Source: Methanohalophilus halophilus (GTDB lineage: Archaea > Halobacteriota > Methanosarcinia > Methanosarcinales > Methanosarcinaceae). From it: a DNA stretch of 64,000 nucleotides. The stretch is taken from NCBI RefSeq assembly GCF_001889405.1, contig NZ_CP017921.1:324057-388056 (forward strand). The letters are read 5' to 3'. The notes below the pieces were generated by a model. The model made no database searches. It was not told where the DNA came from and saw only the letters and a list, made by a program, of their open reading frames with translations. Below, one piece after another: positions 38,679 to 47,657 of this stretch; positions within the stretch are counted from its first letter, which is position 1; every line of letters begins with the position of its first letter. A program made the translations under genes and the position numbers.

Positions 38679-39902
38679 ATTTCTGAAGAAAGAACGAAGA
38701 AAATTGTAGTCAGCAACTTAACGAAGATCTTTGGTAAGCATCCAAAGAAAGCTTTGTCTTATGTTGAAGAAGGTCTTTCAAAAGATGAAATCTTCAACAA
38801 GACTGGTCAGACCGTAGGACTGTATAATGTGAGTTTTGATGTGTATGAAGGAGAAATTTTTGTACTTATGGGCCTTTCCGGGTCCGGTAAATCAACCCTT
38901 CTGCGTTGCCTAAACCGACTCATTGAACCCACATCCGGGTCGATACAGGTTGGTGAGGAAGATATTACAAAGGCGTCCAAGGAAAGACTTCGGTTGATCA
39001 GGGAAAAACAGATCAGCATGGTCTTCCAGAATTTCGCCCTTTTACCACACAGAACCATCATTGATAATGTTGCTTATGGTCTTGAAATACAGGATTTCTC
39101 AAAGGATGAAAGACATGAAAAGGCAGCAGTTGCAATCGAAACTGTTGGCCTGAAAGGTCATGAGTTCAGTAAACCATCCCAGTTGAGTGGAGGTATGCAG
39201 CAGAGGGTCGGACTTGCCAGAGCCCTTGCAACAGACCCGGAGATCCTCTTAATGGATGAAGCATTCAGTGCCCTTGACCCGCTTATCCGCAGTGAGATGC
39301 AGGATGAGTTGCTTGAACTTGAGGAAAAGATGCAGAAAACGATTGTTTTCGTATCACATGACCTGGATGAGGCCCTCAAGCTCGGTGACCGTATTGCCTT
39401 GATGAAAGATGGAGAAATTGCCCAGATCGGGACTGCCGAAGAAATCCTCACAAATCCTGCGAACGATTATGTCTCCAAATTCGTTGCCGGCGTGGATAAG
39501 ACAAAGATCCTTACTGCTGAGAATGTAATGAAGAGGCCTGATCCAGTTGTTTCAATGAAATCTGGCCTACAAGTTGCCCTGAAACTCATGGAAAAGCACG
39601 GCATATCCTCCATATACGTGGTGGATAAAGCCAAGCGTCTCCAGGGATTCCTGAAAGTCGATGATGCGGTCCGAGCACAGAAAGCCGGAAAAACCATGGA
39701 AGATGTAATCATAAAGGAGTTCCCGAAAACTACAGTCGACACTCCACTACAAGACCTCATATCAATCCGGGCAGAAACTGACCAGCCAATTGCGATTGTT
39801 AACGAAAATGATAAACTTGTAGGCGTGGTCGTCAGAGGTAGTATTCTTGCTGCACTTAAGACCACTGAAGATGAAGAACAAGTTGAGGAGGTAGCACAAT
39901 GA
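38679..39902 (+). CDS. opuAA: Glycine betaine ABC transporter, ATP-binding subunit with CBS domains
   Basis: ProV/OpuAA-type ATPase that powers betaine uptake, 407 residues. Walker A is GLSGSGKST, the signature LSGGMQQR, and Walker [14 protein letters not shown]. Two C-terminal CBS domains (about residues 285-395; [20 protein letters not shown]) could sense ionic strength as in OpuA. The family N-terminus, [19 protein letters not shown], lies upstream of the first ordinary start (TTG 38754). The frame is open only back to TAA 38649, with no ATG, GTG or TTG; ATT at 38679, eight bases after AAAGGGG, is the best initiator. It overlaps the permease by 4 bases (ATGA). Confidence 0.9.
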   Translation: MSEERTKKIVVSNLTKIFGKHPKKALSYVEEGLSKDEIFNKTGQTVGLYNVSFDVYEGEIFVLMGLSGSGKSTLLRCLNRLIEPTSGSIQVGEEDITKASKERLRLIREKQISMVFQNFALLPHRTIIDNVAYGLEIQDFSKDERHEKAAVAIETVGLKGHEFSKPSQLSGGMQQRVGLARALATDPEILLMDEAFSALDPLIRSEMQDELLELEEKMQKTIVFVSHDLDEALKLGDRIALMKDGEIAQIGTAEEILTNPANDYVSKFVAGVDKTKILTAENVMKRPDPVVSMKSGLQVALKLMEKHGISSIYVVDKAKRLQGFLKVDDAVRAQKAGKTMEDVIIKEFPKTTVDTPLQDLISIRAETDQPIAIVNENDKLVGVVVRGSILAALKTTEDEEQVEEVAQ

Positions 39903-40729
39903 TAGTACCACAACTCCCTATAGGAAGCGTTGTCGAATCTGCAGTCTATTGGATTAGTGATACTTTAGGCTTCATCCTTGATGCATTCAGTGCCCTTTTT
40001 GGATTTGTCATTGATATTTTCAAAGATGTACTAATGGCAATGCCACCTCTGTTGTTTGTTGTGTTGCTTGCAGCCCTTGCATACGTAATCGGTCGCAAGG
40101 ACTGGAAACTTGCTTTAGGTACTGCCCTTGGATTCATAGTGATACTGAGTATGGACCTCTGGGAATATTCCATGGAAACAATCGCTCTTGTAATTTCGTC
40201 TGCTGCACTGGCTCTAATAATAGGTATTCCTTTGGGCATTCTTGCGGCAAAGAGTGAGACTCTTCACAGGGTATTGAGACCGATTCTGGATCTTATGCAG
40301 ACTATGCCTTCGTTTGTTTACCTTATCCCAGCAGTTATTTTCTTTGGACTTGGTAACGTGCCGGGTATGATCGCAACAGTTGTGTTCTCCATGCCCCCTG
40401 CAATCAGGCTTACAACCCTTGGAATAACCCAGGTTCCTAAAGAACTGGTAGAAGTTGCCGATGCTTTTGGGTCAACCTCATGGCAAAAACTTATCAAGGT
40501 GGAAATACCTGTAGCTTTAAAAACAATAATGGCCGGAGTTAACCAGTGTATAATGCTTGCCCTTTCAATGGTCGTTATTGCCTCAATGATTGGTGCCCGA
40601 GGCCTTGGATATCAGGTATTGATAGGAATCCAGAGGGTTGATATAGGAGTCGGATTCGAAGCAGGGCTTGGAATTGTCATAATCGCTATTGTACTTGACA
40701 GGCTTACACAGCACCTTACACCAAAATAA
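39899..40729 (+). CDS. opuAB: Glycine betaine ABC transporter, permease subunit
   Basis: A 276-residue ProW-type permease with about six or seven membrane segments. The EAA loop that docks the ATPase is seen in [23 protein letters not shown]. The start is coupled to the ATPase gene (ATGA). The 3' part of this gene was later copied: a decayed duplicate lies at 42690-43139. SBP1 follows after 53 bases. Confidence 0.95.
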   Translation: MIVPQLPIGSVVESAVYWISDTLGFILDAFSALFGFVIDIFKDVLMAMPPLLFVVLLAALAYVIGRKDWKLALGTALGFIVILSMDLWEYSMETIALVISSAALALIIGIPLGILAAKSETLHRVLRPILDLMQTMPSFVYLIPAVIFFGLGNVPGMIATVVFSMPPAIRLTTLGITQVPKELVEVADAFGSTSWQKLIKVEIPVALKTIMAGVNQCIMLALSMVVIASMIGARGLGYQVLIGIQRVDIGVGFEAGLGIVIIAIVLDRLTQHLTPK

Positions 40730-40782
40730 GTGCTAAAGCCTTCATTCTTTTTATCCAATTAACACAGGAGGAATAATAGAAA

Positions 40783-41667
40783 ATGGATAATAAATATAAA
40801 GCAGTAATAGTAGGAATTCTTTTAGTGCTTTCTCTCTTTGCTGCTGGTTGCGCCCAGCAGGGAGAAGAAGGCGATGATGGTGCAGATGAACAAAAAACCA
40901 CGAGCATCGGCTATGTTATGTGGGACGGTGAAATTGCCAGTACCAACGTAATGAAAGAGGTCCTTGAACAGGCCGGTTACGACGTCGATATTATCGCTGT
41001 TGATGCAGGCCCACTATACCAGGGACTTGCAGACGGCCAGTTTGACTTTACAACATCCGCATGGCTTCCACAAACCCAGGCAAATTACTGGGAGCAGTAT
41101 GGAGACCAGGTTGACAGCGTTGCTGTAAATCTTGAAGACTGCAGACTCGGTCTTGCAGTACCAACCTACATGGAAGATATTAATTCCATCGAAGACCTGA
41201 ATGCAAACAAGGAGAAGTTCGATGGAAAGATCACCGGTATTGACCCCGGTGCAGGTATCATGCAGAACACAGAAGATGCAATCGACATGTATGGTCTGGA
41301 ATATGACCTTGAAGCCAGCAGCAGTGCTGGAATGGCCTCTGCACTTGACGGTGCTTACAGGGACGAGGAACCAATCGTTGTCACCCTCTGGACACCTCAC
41401 TGGGCATTCGGCAGATATGACCTGAAGATTCTGGATGATCCACAACAGGCCTACGGTGAAGCAGATCATGTAGAAACCCTTGCAAGACAGGGACTCGAGG
41501 AAGAAAAACCGGAACTCTATGCAATCATCAGCAGGTTCCACTGGACCCATGATGAGATTCAGACCGTAATGGCTGATATGGAAGACGGCATGGATGCCGA
41601 AGATGCTGCTGCAAAGTGGGTCGAAAACAATCCAGATAGAGTTAACGAATGGCTTGGAACTGAATAA
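40783..41667 (+). CDS. opuAC: Glycine betaine-binding lipoprotein 1 (OpuAC type)
   Basis: A 294-residue substrate-binding protein with a lipoprotein signal LSLFAAGC (Cys22 lipidated), anchored outside the membrane. The betaine-binding region contains the aromatic residues of SAWLPQTQANYWEQYG and TLWTPHWAFGRYDLK. GGAGGAATAATAG precedes the ATG. It is highly similar to SBP3 at 43193, in places almost base for base. Its stop codon is inside a terminator hairpin (41662-41686). Confidence 0.95.
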   Translation: MDNKYKAVIVGILLVLSLFAAGCAQQGEEGDDGADEQKTTSIGYVMWDGEIASTNVMKEVLEQAGYDVDIIAVDAGPLYQGLADGQFDFTTSAWLPQTQANYWEQYGDQVDSVAVNLEDCRLGLAVPTYMEDINSIEDLNANKEKFDGKITGIDPGAGIMQNTEDAIDMYGLEYDLEASSSAGMASALDGAYRDEEPIVVTLWTPHWAFGRYDLKILDDPQQAYGEADHVETLARQGLEEEKPELYAIISRFHWTHDEIQTVMADMEDGMDAEDAAAKWVENNPDRVNEWLGTE

Positions 41668-41698
41668 GGGTAATTAACCCTTATTCCTGTTTTTTTAT
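41662..41698 (+). terminator. Terminator hairpin overlapping the SBP1 stop codon
   Basis: Perfect 10-bp arms GAATAAGGGT / ACCCTTATTC with a 5-base loop, followed by CTGTTTTTTTA. The TAA stop of the binding protein lies in the left arm. The same element is found after SBP3, as expected from duplication. Confidence 0.8.
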
Positions 41699-41739
41699 CG
41701 TTCCATCTATTTAATTTTTGGAAAAAAGAGGTGATTAGT

Positions 41740-42621
41740 TTGAGACATAATGTTTTGAAAGTTTTAGCATGCTTAGTGATAGCAATAGCCCTGATTGGTG
41801 CAGGTTGCACATCACAGGAAGAAAGCCCGACAGAAGAGCCAGTACGAATTGGAGTAGTCCAGTGGGATGACTCACGTGCAACTGGAAATGTATTTTTGCA
41901 TATCCTTGATGAAGGAGGCCATGAATATGAGATTGTATCCGCAGATTTAGGAGGTCTATACCAGGCAACCTCACAGGGAGACATCGATGTCCTTATCCAA
42001 GCATGGTTACCTGCAACCCAGGCTTCCTACTGGGATCAATACGGAGACAGTCTGAACAAGGCACAGGTTGTGTCATCAGGTGCTAAAATTGGACTTGCTG
42101 TTCCAGACTACGTATATGATTCCGGAATTACCACCGTGGAAGACCTGAAGGGCAATGCCAGCAAATTCGATGGCAGAATAACTGGTATTGAGCCCGGTGC
42201 AGGAATAATGGTCACCACAGAGAAGGCCCTTGAAGAATACAACCTTGAAGAATATGAATTATATTCCAGCAGTACTGTGGGAATGGCAACCGAGCTTCAG
42301 GACAAAATGGACAATGAGGAATGGATCGTAGCTACCCTCTGGAGGCCACACTGGACATTCGCACGTATGGAAGGCCTGAAATTCCTTGAAGATCCAAAAG
42401 GAGTATATGGAGGAAGTGACAACCTTGTCATCCTCACAAGACCTGGTTTTGAAGAAGACAGACCAGAATTCTACCAGCTTATCCAGAACTATGAAATGGA
42501 TCTTTCTGATATCGAATCAATAATGATTGATATCGATGAAGGACAATCTCCTGAAGAGGCTGCATCCAATTGGCTTGCCGAGAATCCTGAAAAGTACGAT
42601 GAGGTACTTGGCACCCAGTGA
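41740..42621 (+). CDS. Glycine betaine-binding lipoprotein 2 (OpuAC type, divergent paralogue)
   Basis: A 293-residue binding protein with lipobox IALIGAGC. It aligns with SBP1 along its length (QAWLPATQASYWDQYGD, TLWRPHWTFARMEGLKFL), but is clearly divergent, so it may have different affinity or ligand. The TTG at 41740 is chosen because GAGGTGAT lies five bases upstream; a GTG three codons earlier is part of that site. It ends in a terminator of its own. Confidence 0.92.
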   Translation: MRHNVLKVLACLVIAIALIGAGCTSQEESPTEEPVRIGVVQWDDSRATGNVFLHILDEGGHEYEIVSADLGGLYQATSQGDIDVLIQAWLPATQASYWDQYGDSLNKAQVVSSGAKIGLAVPDYVYDSGITTVEDLKGNASKFDGRITGIEPGAGIMVTTEKALEEYNLEEYELYSSSTVGMATELQDKMDNEEWIVATLWRPHWTFARMEGLKFLEDPKGVYGGSDNLVILTRPGFEEDRPEFYQLIQNYEMDLSDIESIMIDIDEGQSPEEAASNWLAENPEKYDEVLGTQ

Positions 42622-42649
42622 GGATGACAATCCTCACTTACTTTTTTTA
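42617..42649 (+). terminator. Terminator hairpin overlapping the SBP2 stop codon
   Basis: Perfect 9-bp arms AGTGAGGAT / ATCCTCACT around GACA, followed by TACTTTTTTTA. The TGA stop is inside the left arm. The sequence is unrelated to the SBP1 hairpin, although the arrangement is the same. Confidence 0.8.
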
Positions 42650-42650
42650 T

Positions 42651-42687
42651 CCACAACCTTTAATAACTAGCATTCCCTTTAGAGTAA
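42651..42687 (+). repeat. Duplicated promoter-like spacer, copy 1
   Basis: A 37-base segment with CCTTTAATAACTAGCATTCCC at its core matches 44190-44226 at 34 of 37 positions. It contains a TTTAATAA TATA-like element. The second copy is the apparent promoter of the small basic protein gene at 44268. The present copy marks the downstream end of the first unit of a tandem duplication. Confidence 0.75.
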
Positions 42688-42689
42688 CC

Positions 42690-43139
42690 GTATATCTAAG
42701 AAGGAATGGATACTTAATTTAGGTACCAGCATTGGATATATTTTAATTGTAACAATGGACCTGTGGAAGAATCAAACCCACTGCGCTTGTAATATAATCT
42801 GCTGCACTGGTCCTGCAATCCTGCTTATAAACCTGAGTATTACACAGGCACCAACAGAATTTGTCGATGTTGCCAATATTTTCGGCTCAACCCTGACAGA
42901 AACTTATAAAGGTAGATATCCCGGTTGCTCTTAAGACTATAATGGCCGGTGTTACCAGTATTTTATGCTGGCCTTTTCAATGTTTGTTATTGCTTCCATG
43001 ATCGAAAACCTTTGCCTGACTTAGAAGGTGTTGATAGGAATCCAGCGAGTAGATTCGAGTTGGATTCGAAGCAGGACTCAGTATTGTGATTATAGCGATT
43101 GTCCTTGTCAGACTGACCCAGCACCTTACACCCAAATAA
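42690..43139 (+). pseudogene. Decayed duplicate of the betaine permease gene (opuAB)
   Basis: From about 42690 the sequence follows the functional permease gene from roughly base 40083 to its stop, for example GATAGGAATCCAG and CAGCACCTTACACC at the 3' end. About 185 bases of the 5' end are missing (never copied). About 190 bases inside are deleted, between the parts matching 40205 and 40402. Frameshifts and stops interrupt every frame, so no permease can be made. This stretch plus the spacer is the only long gap without a gene in the window. Confidence 0.88.
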
Positions 43140-43192
43140 GGCCTGAAAAAGTCTTTTTACTTTTATCCAATAATAAAGGAGGAATAGAAAAT

Positions 43193-44071
43193 ATGGATAA
43201 TAAATTAAAAATGATAATAATAGGAATAGTGTTAGTGCTTTCCCTCTTTGCTGCCGGATGTACGCAGCAAGAAAACGAAGATGCAGGCACTGAAGAAAAA
43301 TCAGCAACCATCGGATATGTAATGTGGGATGACGCAATTGCAAATACCAATGTAATAATGAAAGTTCTCGAACAGGAAGGTTATGAAGTAGAAATAATAG
43401 CTGTCGATGCAGGCCCACTATACCAGGGACTTGCAGATGACCAGTTTGACTTTACCACATGTGCATGGCTTCCACAAACCCAGGCAAATTACTGGGAGCA
43501 GTATGGAGACCAGGTTGACAGAGTTGGTCCAAATCTTGAAGACTGCAAACTCGGTCTTGCAGTACCAACTTACATGAAAGACATTAATTCCATCGAAGAC
43601 CTGAATGCAAACAAGGAGAAATTCGATGGTGAAATCACCGGTATTGATCCCGGTGCAGGAATAATGCAGAACACAGAAAATGCAATCGATATGTATGGTC
43701 TGGAATATGACCTTGAAGCCAGCAGCAGTGCCGGAATGGCATCTGCACTTGACGGTGCCTACAGGGACGAGAAACCAATCGTTGTCACCCTCTGGACACC
43801 TCACTGGGCATTCGGCAGATATGACCTGAAGATCCTGGACGATCCACAAAAGGCCTATGGAGATGGCGATAACATAGAAACACTTGCAAGACAGGGACTC
43901 AAGGAAGAAAAACCTGAACTCTATGCAATCATAAGCAATTTACATTATAACCACGAAGAGATTCAGACCGTAATGACCGACATTGAAGCAGGAATGAGTG
44001 CTGAAGAAGCCGCTGCAAAATGGGTCGAAAACAATCCAGACAGAGTTAATGAATGGATTGGAACTGAATAA
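43193..44071 (+). CDS. Glycine betaine-binding lipoprotein 3 (OpuAC type, duplicate of SBP1)
   Basis: A 292-residue lipoprotein (LSLFAAGC) nearly the same as SBP1, including the ligand-region aromatics WLPQTQANYWEQYG and TLWTPHWAFGRYDLK. Differences concentrate in the N-terminal 70 residues and the last 80. FTTSAW is FTTCAW here, adding a Cys near the binding site. The ATG at 43193 follows AAAGGAGGAATAG; the frame is open further upstream only through the pseudogene. It has no intact partner permease nearby, so it probably feeds the opuAA-opuAB transporter. Confidence 0.93.
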   Translation: MDNKLKMIIIGIVLVLSLFAAGCTQQENEDAGTEEKSATIGYVMWDDAIANTNVIMKVLEQEGYEVEIIAVDAGPLYQGLADDQFDFTTCAWLPQTQANYWEQYGDQVDRVGPNLEDCKLGLAVPTYMKDINSIEDLNANKEKFDGEITGIDPGAGIMQNTENAIDMYGLEYDLEASSSAGMASALDGAYRDEKPIVVTLWTPHWAFGRYDLKILDDPQKAYGDGDNIETLARQGLKEEKPELYAIISNLHYNHEEIQTVMTDIEAGMSAEEAAAKWVENNPDRVNEWIGTE

Positions 44072-44100
44072 GGGTAATTTAACCCTTATTCCTGTTTTTT
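44066..44100 (+). terminator. Terminator hairpin overlapping the SBP3 stop codon
   Basis: The same 10-bp arms as after SBP1 (GAATAAGGGT / ACCCTTATTC), with a 6-base loop, followed by CTGTTTTTTA. Again the TAA stop is in the left arm. Confidence 0.8.
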
Positions 44101-44110
44101 ATTAATAGTG

Positions 44111-44161
44111 GATATGAAATATATCTCAGCAGTATTGTAGAAATGACGACTGTACTGCAGG
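44111..44161 (+). pseudogene. Remnant of a duplicated SBP2 gene
   Basis: A 51-base stretch aligns without gaps to bases 42251-42301 inside SBP2 at roughly three-quarters identity (shared TATGAA, CAGCAGTA and CAGG blocks). It sits exactly where a copy of SBP2 would be expected after SBP3, in front of the second spacer copy. It cannot encode a protein. Confidence 0.7.
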
Positions 44162-44189
44162 GTTCAATTGAAGGACAGGCCACTTTTTT

Positions 44190-44226
44190 CCGCAACCTTT
44201 AATAACTAGCATTCCCTCTAAAGTAA
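44190..44226 (+). repeat. Duplicated promoter-like spacer, copy 2 (promoter of the small basic gene)
   Basis: Second copy of the segment at 42651-42687. Its TTTAATAA element lies about 70 bases upstream of the ATG at 44268. It is probably the original promoter of that gene. Confidence 0.7.
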
Positions 44227-44267
44227 TCCACATATTCAAATAATCAATATCATAGAGAGTGATAATT

Positions 44268-44441
44268 ATGGGCAAAACAGGAAGTATTGAATGGGTAAAA
44301 ATAAAGGGACGTAAAGGCAACACAATCAAAGTTAAAAAAGCCAGAGCTAACAAGGCACATACTGCACCTGCACAGAGGTATTCTTCTGCAGGTACAAAGA
44401 GGAGATTCAAAAGAAGATCCCAAAAAGCCATTGTTGGCTGA
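44268..44441 (+). CDS. Small basic protein, 57 aa (DUF5350-like)
   Basis: A very basic protein beginning [18 protein letters not shown] and ending [13 protein letters not shown], rich in Lys and Arg throughout. This composition suggests RNA or ribosome association. I associate it with a small methanogen-specific family (DUF5350-like) but with limited certainty. GAGAGTGAT precedes the ATG at 44268; a GTG inside that site is unlikely to be the start. It ends in TGA and has its own promoter-like spacer, so it is not part of the opu operon. Confidence 0.8.
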   Translation: MGKTGSIEWVKIKGRKGNTIKVKKARANKAHTAPAQRYSSAGTKRRFKRRSQKAIVG

Positions 44442-44515
44442 TTTTCTTTTTTTATTATACTAATTTTTAGAATACAATTTTCAATAGGCTAACCGATATT
44501 CCCATTACAGCAATG

Positions 44516-44523
44516 TTTATATA
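44516..44523 (+). promoter_or_regulatory. TATA element of the thermosome gene
   Basis: TTTATATA lies 78 bases before the thermosome ATG, predicting a leader of about 50 bases. The leader contains a small inverted repeat (CCTG / CAGG) and ends with a strong GGAGGT site. Heat-shock control is usual for thermosome genes, but no specific operator is recognised. Confidence 0.5.
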
Positions 44524-44600
44524 GAACCACAAACATGTACAAACGACCTGTATGATGCAGGGAATATCAACTTGATGTATATAATACGGAGGTAAAAGTA

Positions 44601-46286
44601 ATGGCAGGACAGATGGCTGGTGGACAGCCAATTTTTATTTTAAGAGACGGAAATCAGAGAACCAGGGGCAGAGATGCCCAGAGCAACAACATAATGGCTG
44701 CAAAAGCTGTGGCTGAAGCTGTCAGGACCACACTCGGACCAAAGGGAATGGACAAGATGCTTGTAGACTCCCTTGGTGACGTAGTAATCACAAATGACGG
44801 CGCAACCATACTCAAGGAAATGGACATTGAGCACCCTGCTGCCAAGATGATCGTAGAAGTTTCCAAGACCCAGGACGATGAAGTAGGAGACGGAACAACC
44901 ACTGCTGCTGTGATCACCGGAGAACTGCTCAAAAAGGCAGAAGACATGATCGAGCAGGATGTACATCCAACAATCATCGCATCCGGATACAGGATGGCAG
45001 CTGAGAAAGCTGGCGAATTGCTCAAAGGACTTGCAAAGGATGTTACGATCGATAACAAGGACACCCTGATAAACATCTCCAATACTGCCATGACAGGAAA
45101 GGGTGCAGAGGCTTCCAAAGAAGTACTCAGCGAAATAGCTGTATCCGCTGTCGCAAGCATTGCAGACAAGACTGATGGCGAAAGCATCGACATCGACAAT
45201 ATAAAGGTAGAAAAGAAGGTCGGTGGCAGTATCGAGGATTCAGAACTCATTGAAGGAATGATCCTTGACAAAGAGCGTGTACATTCCAACATGCCAAAGA
45301 AAGTCACCGATGCAAAGATTGCACTTATCAACAGTGCCATCGAACTTAAGGAAACTGAAGTCGACGCGGAAATCTCCATCACCTCACCTGACCAGCTCCA
45401 GTCCTTCCTTGACCAGGAAGAAAAGATGCTCAAAGGTCTTGTAGATAAAGTCGTCGCAAGCGGTGCGAACGTTGTCTTCTGCCAGAAAGGTATTGATGAC
45501 ATGGCACAGCACTTCCTTGCAAAGGAAGGAATCTTTGCAGTCAGACGTGTCAAAAAGAGTGACATGGAAAAACTCGTACGTTCCACCGGTGGTAAACTGA
45601 TTACCAACATCGAGGAAATGACCGCAGATGATCTTGGAAAGACCGAAACAGTGGAAGAAAGAAAGATTGCTGGCGACAACATGGTCTTTATTACCGGCTG
45701 TGTCAATCCAAGATCCGTATCTATCCTCCTGCGCGGCGGAACCGAACATGTAGTCGACAATATTGAAAGGGCACTCCATGATGCTCTGCGCGTAGTCGGC
45801 GTAGCCATCGAGGATGAAAAACTCGTAGCCGGCGGCGGCGGTCCAGAAGTTGAAGTGGCATTCCAGCTGCAGGATTACGCATCATCCCTCAGCGGCAGGG
45901 AACAGCTGGCAGTCAAAGCATTCGCAGAATCCCTTGAAGTTATCCCAAGGACTCTTGCAGAAAACGCAGGCCTGGATCCAATCGACATGCTTGTAGAACT
46001 TCGCTCCCACCATGAGAAGGGCGCCAAGACCGCCGGTCTTGATGTCTTCAGTGGAAAAGTCATTGACATGTGGGAAGCAGGTGTCGTTGAACCCCTGAGA
46101 ATCAAGACACAGGCAATCAACGCTGCAGCAGAAGCATCTGTCATGATCCTGAGGATCGACGATGTAATTGCGTCCTCCAACCCATCCCCATCAGGCGGCG
46201 GTGGCGAAGGCGGCATGCCACCAGGCATGGGCGGCGGAATGCCACCAGGTATGGGTGGAATGCCTCCAGGCATGGGCGGAATGTAA
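44601..46286 (+). CDS. Thermosome subunit (group II chaperonin)
   Basis: An ATP-driven protein-folding chaperonin subunit of 561 residues that forms double rings in the cytosol. Family landmarks are [18 protein letters not shown], the nucleotide-binding DGTTTAAVI and the C-terminal [10 protein letters not shown]. The C-terminus is a Gly-Met-Pro-rich tail (repeated GGMPPGM units) that projects into the cavity. GGAGGT precedes the ATG. Methanosarcinaceae often have several subunit types; which one this is cannot be told here. Confidence 0.96.
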   Translation: MAGQMAGGQPIFILRDGNQRTRGRDAQSNNIMAAKAVAEAVRTTLGPKGMDKMLVDSLGDVVITNDGATILKEMDIEHPAAKMIVEVSKTQDDEVGDGTTTAAVITGELLKKAEDMIEQDVHPTIIASGYRMAAEKAGELLKGLAKDVTIDNKDTLINISNTAMTGKGAEASKEVLSEIAVSAVASIADKTDGESIDIDNIKVEKKVGGSIEDSELIEGMILDKERVHSNMPKKVTDAKIALINSAIELKETEVDAEISITSPDQLQSFLDQEEKMLKGLVDKVVASGANVVFCQKGIDDMAQHFLAKEGIFAVRRVKKSDMEKLVRSTGGKLITNIEEMTADDLGKTETVEERKIAGDNMVFITGCVNPRSVSILLRGGTEHVVDNIERALHDALRVVGVAIEDEKLVAGGGGPEVEVAFQLQDYASSLSGREQLAVKAFAESLEVIPRTLAENAGLDPIDMLVELRSHHEKGAKTAGLDVFSGKVIDMWEAGVVEPLRIKTQAINAAAEASVMILRIDDVIASSNPSPSGGGGEGGMPPGMGGGMPPGMGGMPPGMGGM

Positions 46287-46301
46287 AATAATTTGATACA
46301 A

Positions 46302-46329
46302 CAGAGCGCTTTTGCGCTCTGCTTTTTTT
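46302..46329 (+). terminator. Thermosome terminator
   Basis: Perfect 8-bp arms CAGAGCGC / GCGCTCTG around TTTT, followed by CTTTTTTTA: a textbook stem-loop plus T-run 15 bases after the thermosome stop. It also separates the gene from the convergent xth. Confidence 0.85.
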
Positions 46330-46338
46330 ATATTTTAT

Positions 46339-47103
46339 TCAGGAATCCAGTTCCAATCCTACAGGACAGTGATCTGAACCGGTCACTTCACTTAAAATAA
46401 AAGCTTCTTTTACACACTGTTTTAGATCAGTACTTACAAAAAAGTAGTCCAGCCTCCAGCCCACATTACGTTCCCGTGATCTGGTTTTCAAATCCCACCA
46501 AGTATAATTACCGTCATTTGAATTGAAAAGCCTGAAAGTGTCAAGGAAACCACGGGAGAGAAATTTGTCAATCCATTTCCTTTCCACAGGAAGAAAGCCT
46601 GAACGTTTCTCATTTTGTTTTGGTCTTGCAATATCAATAGGTTTGTGAGCGGTGTTCAAGTCTCCACATATGACTACAGAATAACCCTCATGTATTAATC
46701 CCTGTATATATTCCAGAAAAGCCTCATAGAAATCCATTTTATACTGAAGTCGCTCATCCGAAGAATTACCATTGGGAAAATAAATGTTAAAAAGTACGAA
46801 GTGCTCGTAAAAAGCAATCAGGATACGTCCTTCATGATCAAATCGGTTTATACCAAAACCATAACGTACCTCTAGTGGTTGGACCTTACTGTAAAAGGCA
46901 ACACCGCTATAACCCTTCCTTTCAGCAGCACTGAAATAGCTATAATAACCATCTATGCGCCTGATCTTCGAAGGGAGCTGGGAAGGGCGGGCTTTTGTCT
47001 CCTGCAAGCACAGGACATCAGGTGATTCAGAATCCATCCATTCCAGAAAACCTTTTTTAGCAACTGCCCGCAAACCATTGACATTCCAGGAAAACAGTCG
47101 CAG
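46339..47103 (-). CDS. xth: Exodeoxyribonuclease III/AP endonuclease, apparent CTG start
   Basis: Base-excision repair nuclease of the ExoIII family, 254 residues. Motifs include [11 protein letters not shown] (Asn/metal site), LCLQETK (metal Glu), [14 protein letters not shown] (Asp/Asn) and [11 protein letters not shown] (catalytic His). The usual start [13 protein letters not shown] falls on CTG at 47103, seven bases after the GAGGAGG of the modE end. The first ordinary start is TTG 47073, which would remove the FSWNVNG strand that carries catalytic residues. So CTG initiation is likely. It follows modE by two bases. Confidence 0.9.
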   Translation of the reverse strand: MRLFSWNVNGLRAVAKKGFLEWMDSESPDVLCLQETKARPSQLPSKIRRIDGYYSYFSAAERKGYSGVAFYSKVQPLEVRYGFGINRFDHEGRILIAFYEHFVLFNIYFPNGNSSDERLQYKMDFYEAFLEYIQGLIHEGYSVVICGDLNTAHKPIDIARPKQNEKRSGFLPVERKWIDKFLSRGFLDTFRLFNSNDGNYTWWDLKTRSRERNVGWRLDYFFVSTDLKQCVKEAFILSEVTGSDHCPVGLELDS

Positions 47104-47105
47104 AT

Positions 47106-47657
47106 TTATTCCTCCTCATTTATCGCAGGAGAAATACCTATATCGACAGCCCTAATAGTAGCAATTACTTCATCCTCCTCATCGATATCCAGATTTCCCA
47201 AATCCTTTTCTCCCATTATAGAAGTTAATACTGCAGAATCAAATTCAAGCTGAATTCTGGAGATTCCATCAGAAGATTCTACTTTCCTGACCTTACAGGC
47301 AATATTGTTGATCTCACCCACATTTTCAGAGGATAATTCCTCCTCCACCATCCTGTCAACATAATCCCGATTCAGTTCATATTGATTAATCAGGTCCCTT
47401 CCATACTCTGTAAGAAAAGTACCCTGCTCTTTACCTCCCCTTACAGTCCTTACAACATCGTGTCCGATTCTCAAATTCATCTTCTTCAATATATTCCAGG
47501 CATGTTTATAGGAAATCTGGAGTTTTTCGCAGGCTTTTTTCAGGGATTTCTCTTCATCTATAGCCTTCAATAGACGCACTTTGCCGGCACCAATCACAGG
47601 TTTGCCCTCATGTGTCAGCCAGACCTTTGTACGGGTTTCCAGAATATCAACCCCCAA
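47106..47657 (-). CDS. modE: ModE-type molybdate-responsive regulator
   Basis: A 183-residue protein with an N-terminal winged helix of the ModE/LysR type (residues 1-110; [35 protein letters not shown]) and a C-terminal Mop/TOBE-like domain (about 115-180) that would bind molybdate or tungstate. It probably regulates Mo/W uptake or molybdoenzyme genes. It starts inside the orc gene (11-base overlap) and its stop is two bases before xth, so all three form one operon. Confidence 0.82.
   Translation of the reverse strand: MGVDILETRTKVWLTHEGKPVIGAGKVRLLKAIDEEKSLKKACEKLQISYKHAWNILKKMNLRIGHDVVRTVRGGKEQGTFLTEYGRDLINQYELNRDYVDRMVEEELSSENVGEINNIACKVRKVESSDGISRIQLEFDSAVLTSIMGEKDLGNLDIDEEDEVIATIRAVDIGISPAINEEE

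Noticed and set aside
42690-43139. Permease remnant as a gene rescued by reading its TAG as pyrrolysine
   Set aside because: The region also has frameshifts, a large internal deletion and other stops, so a TAG readthrough would not restore it.
44654-45808. Long minus-strand open frame of 384 codons within the thermosome gene
   Set aside because: It is a shadow of the strongly biased thermosome codons; the translation is Ser-rich and featureless.
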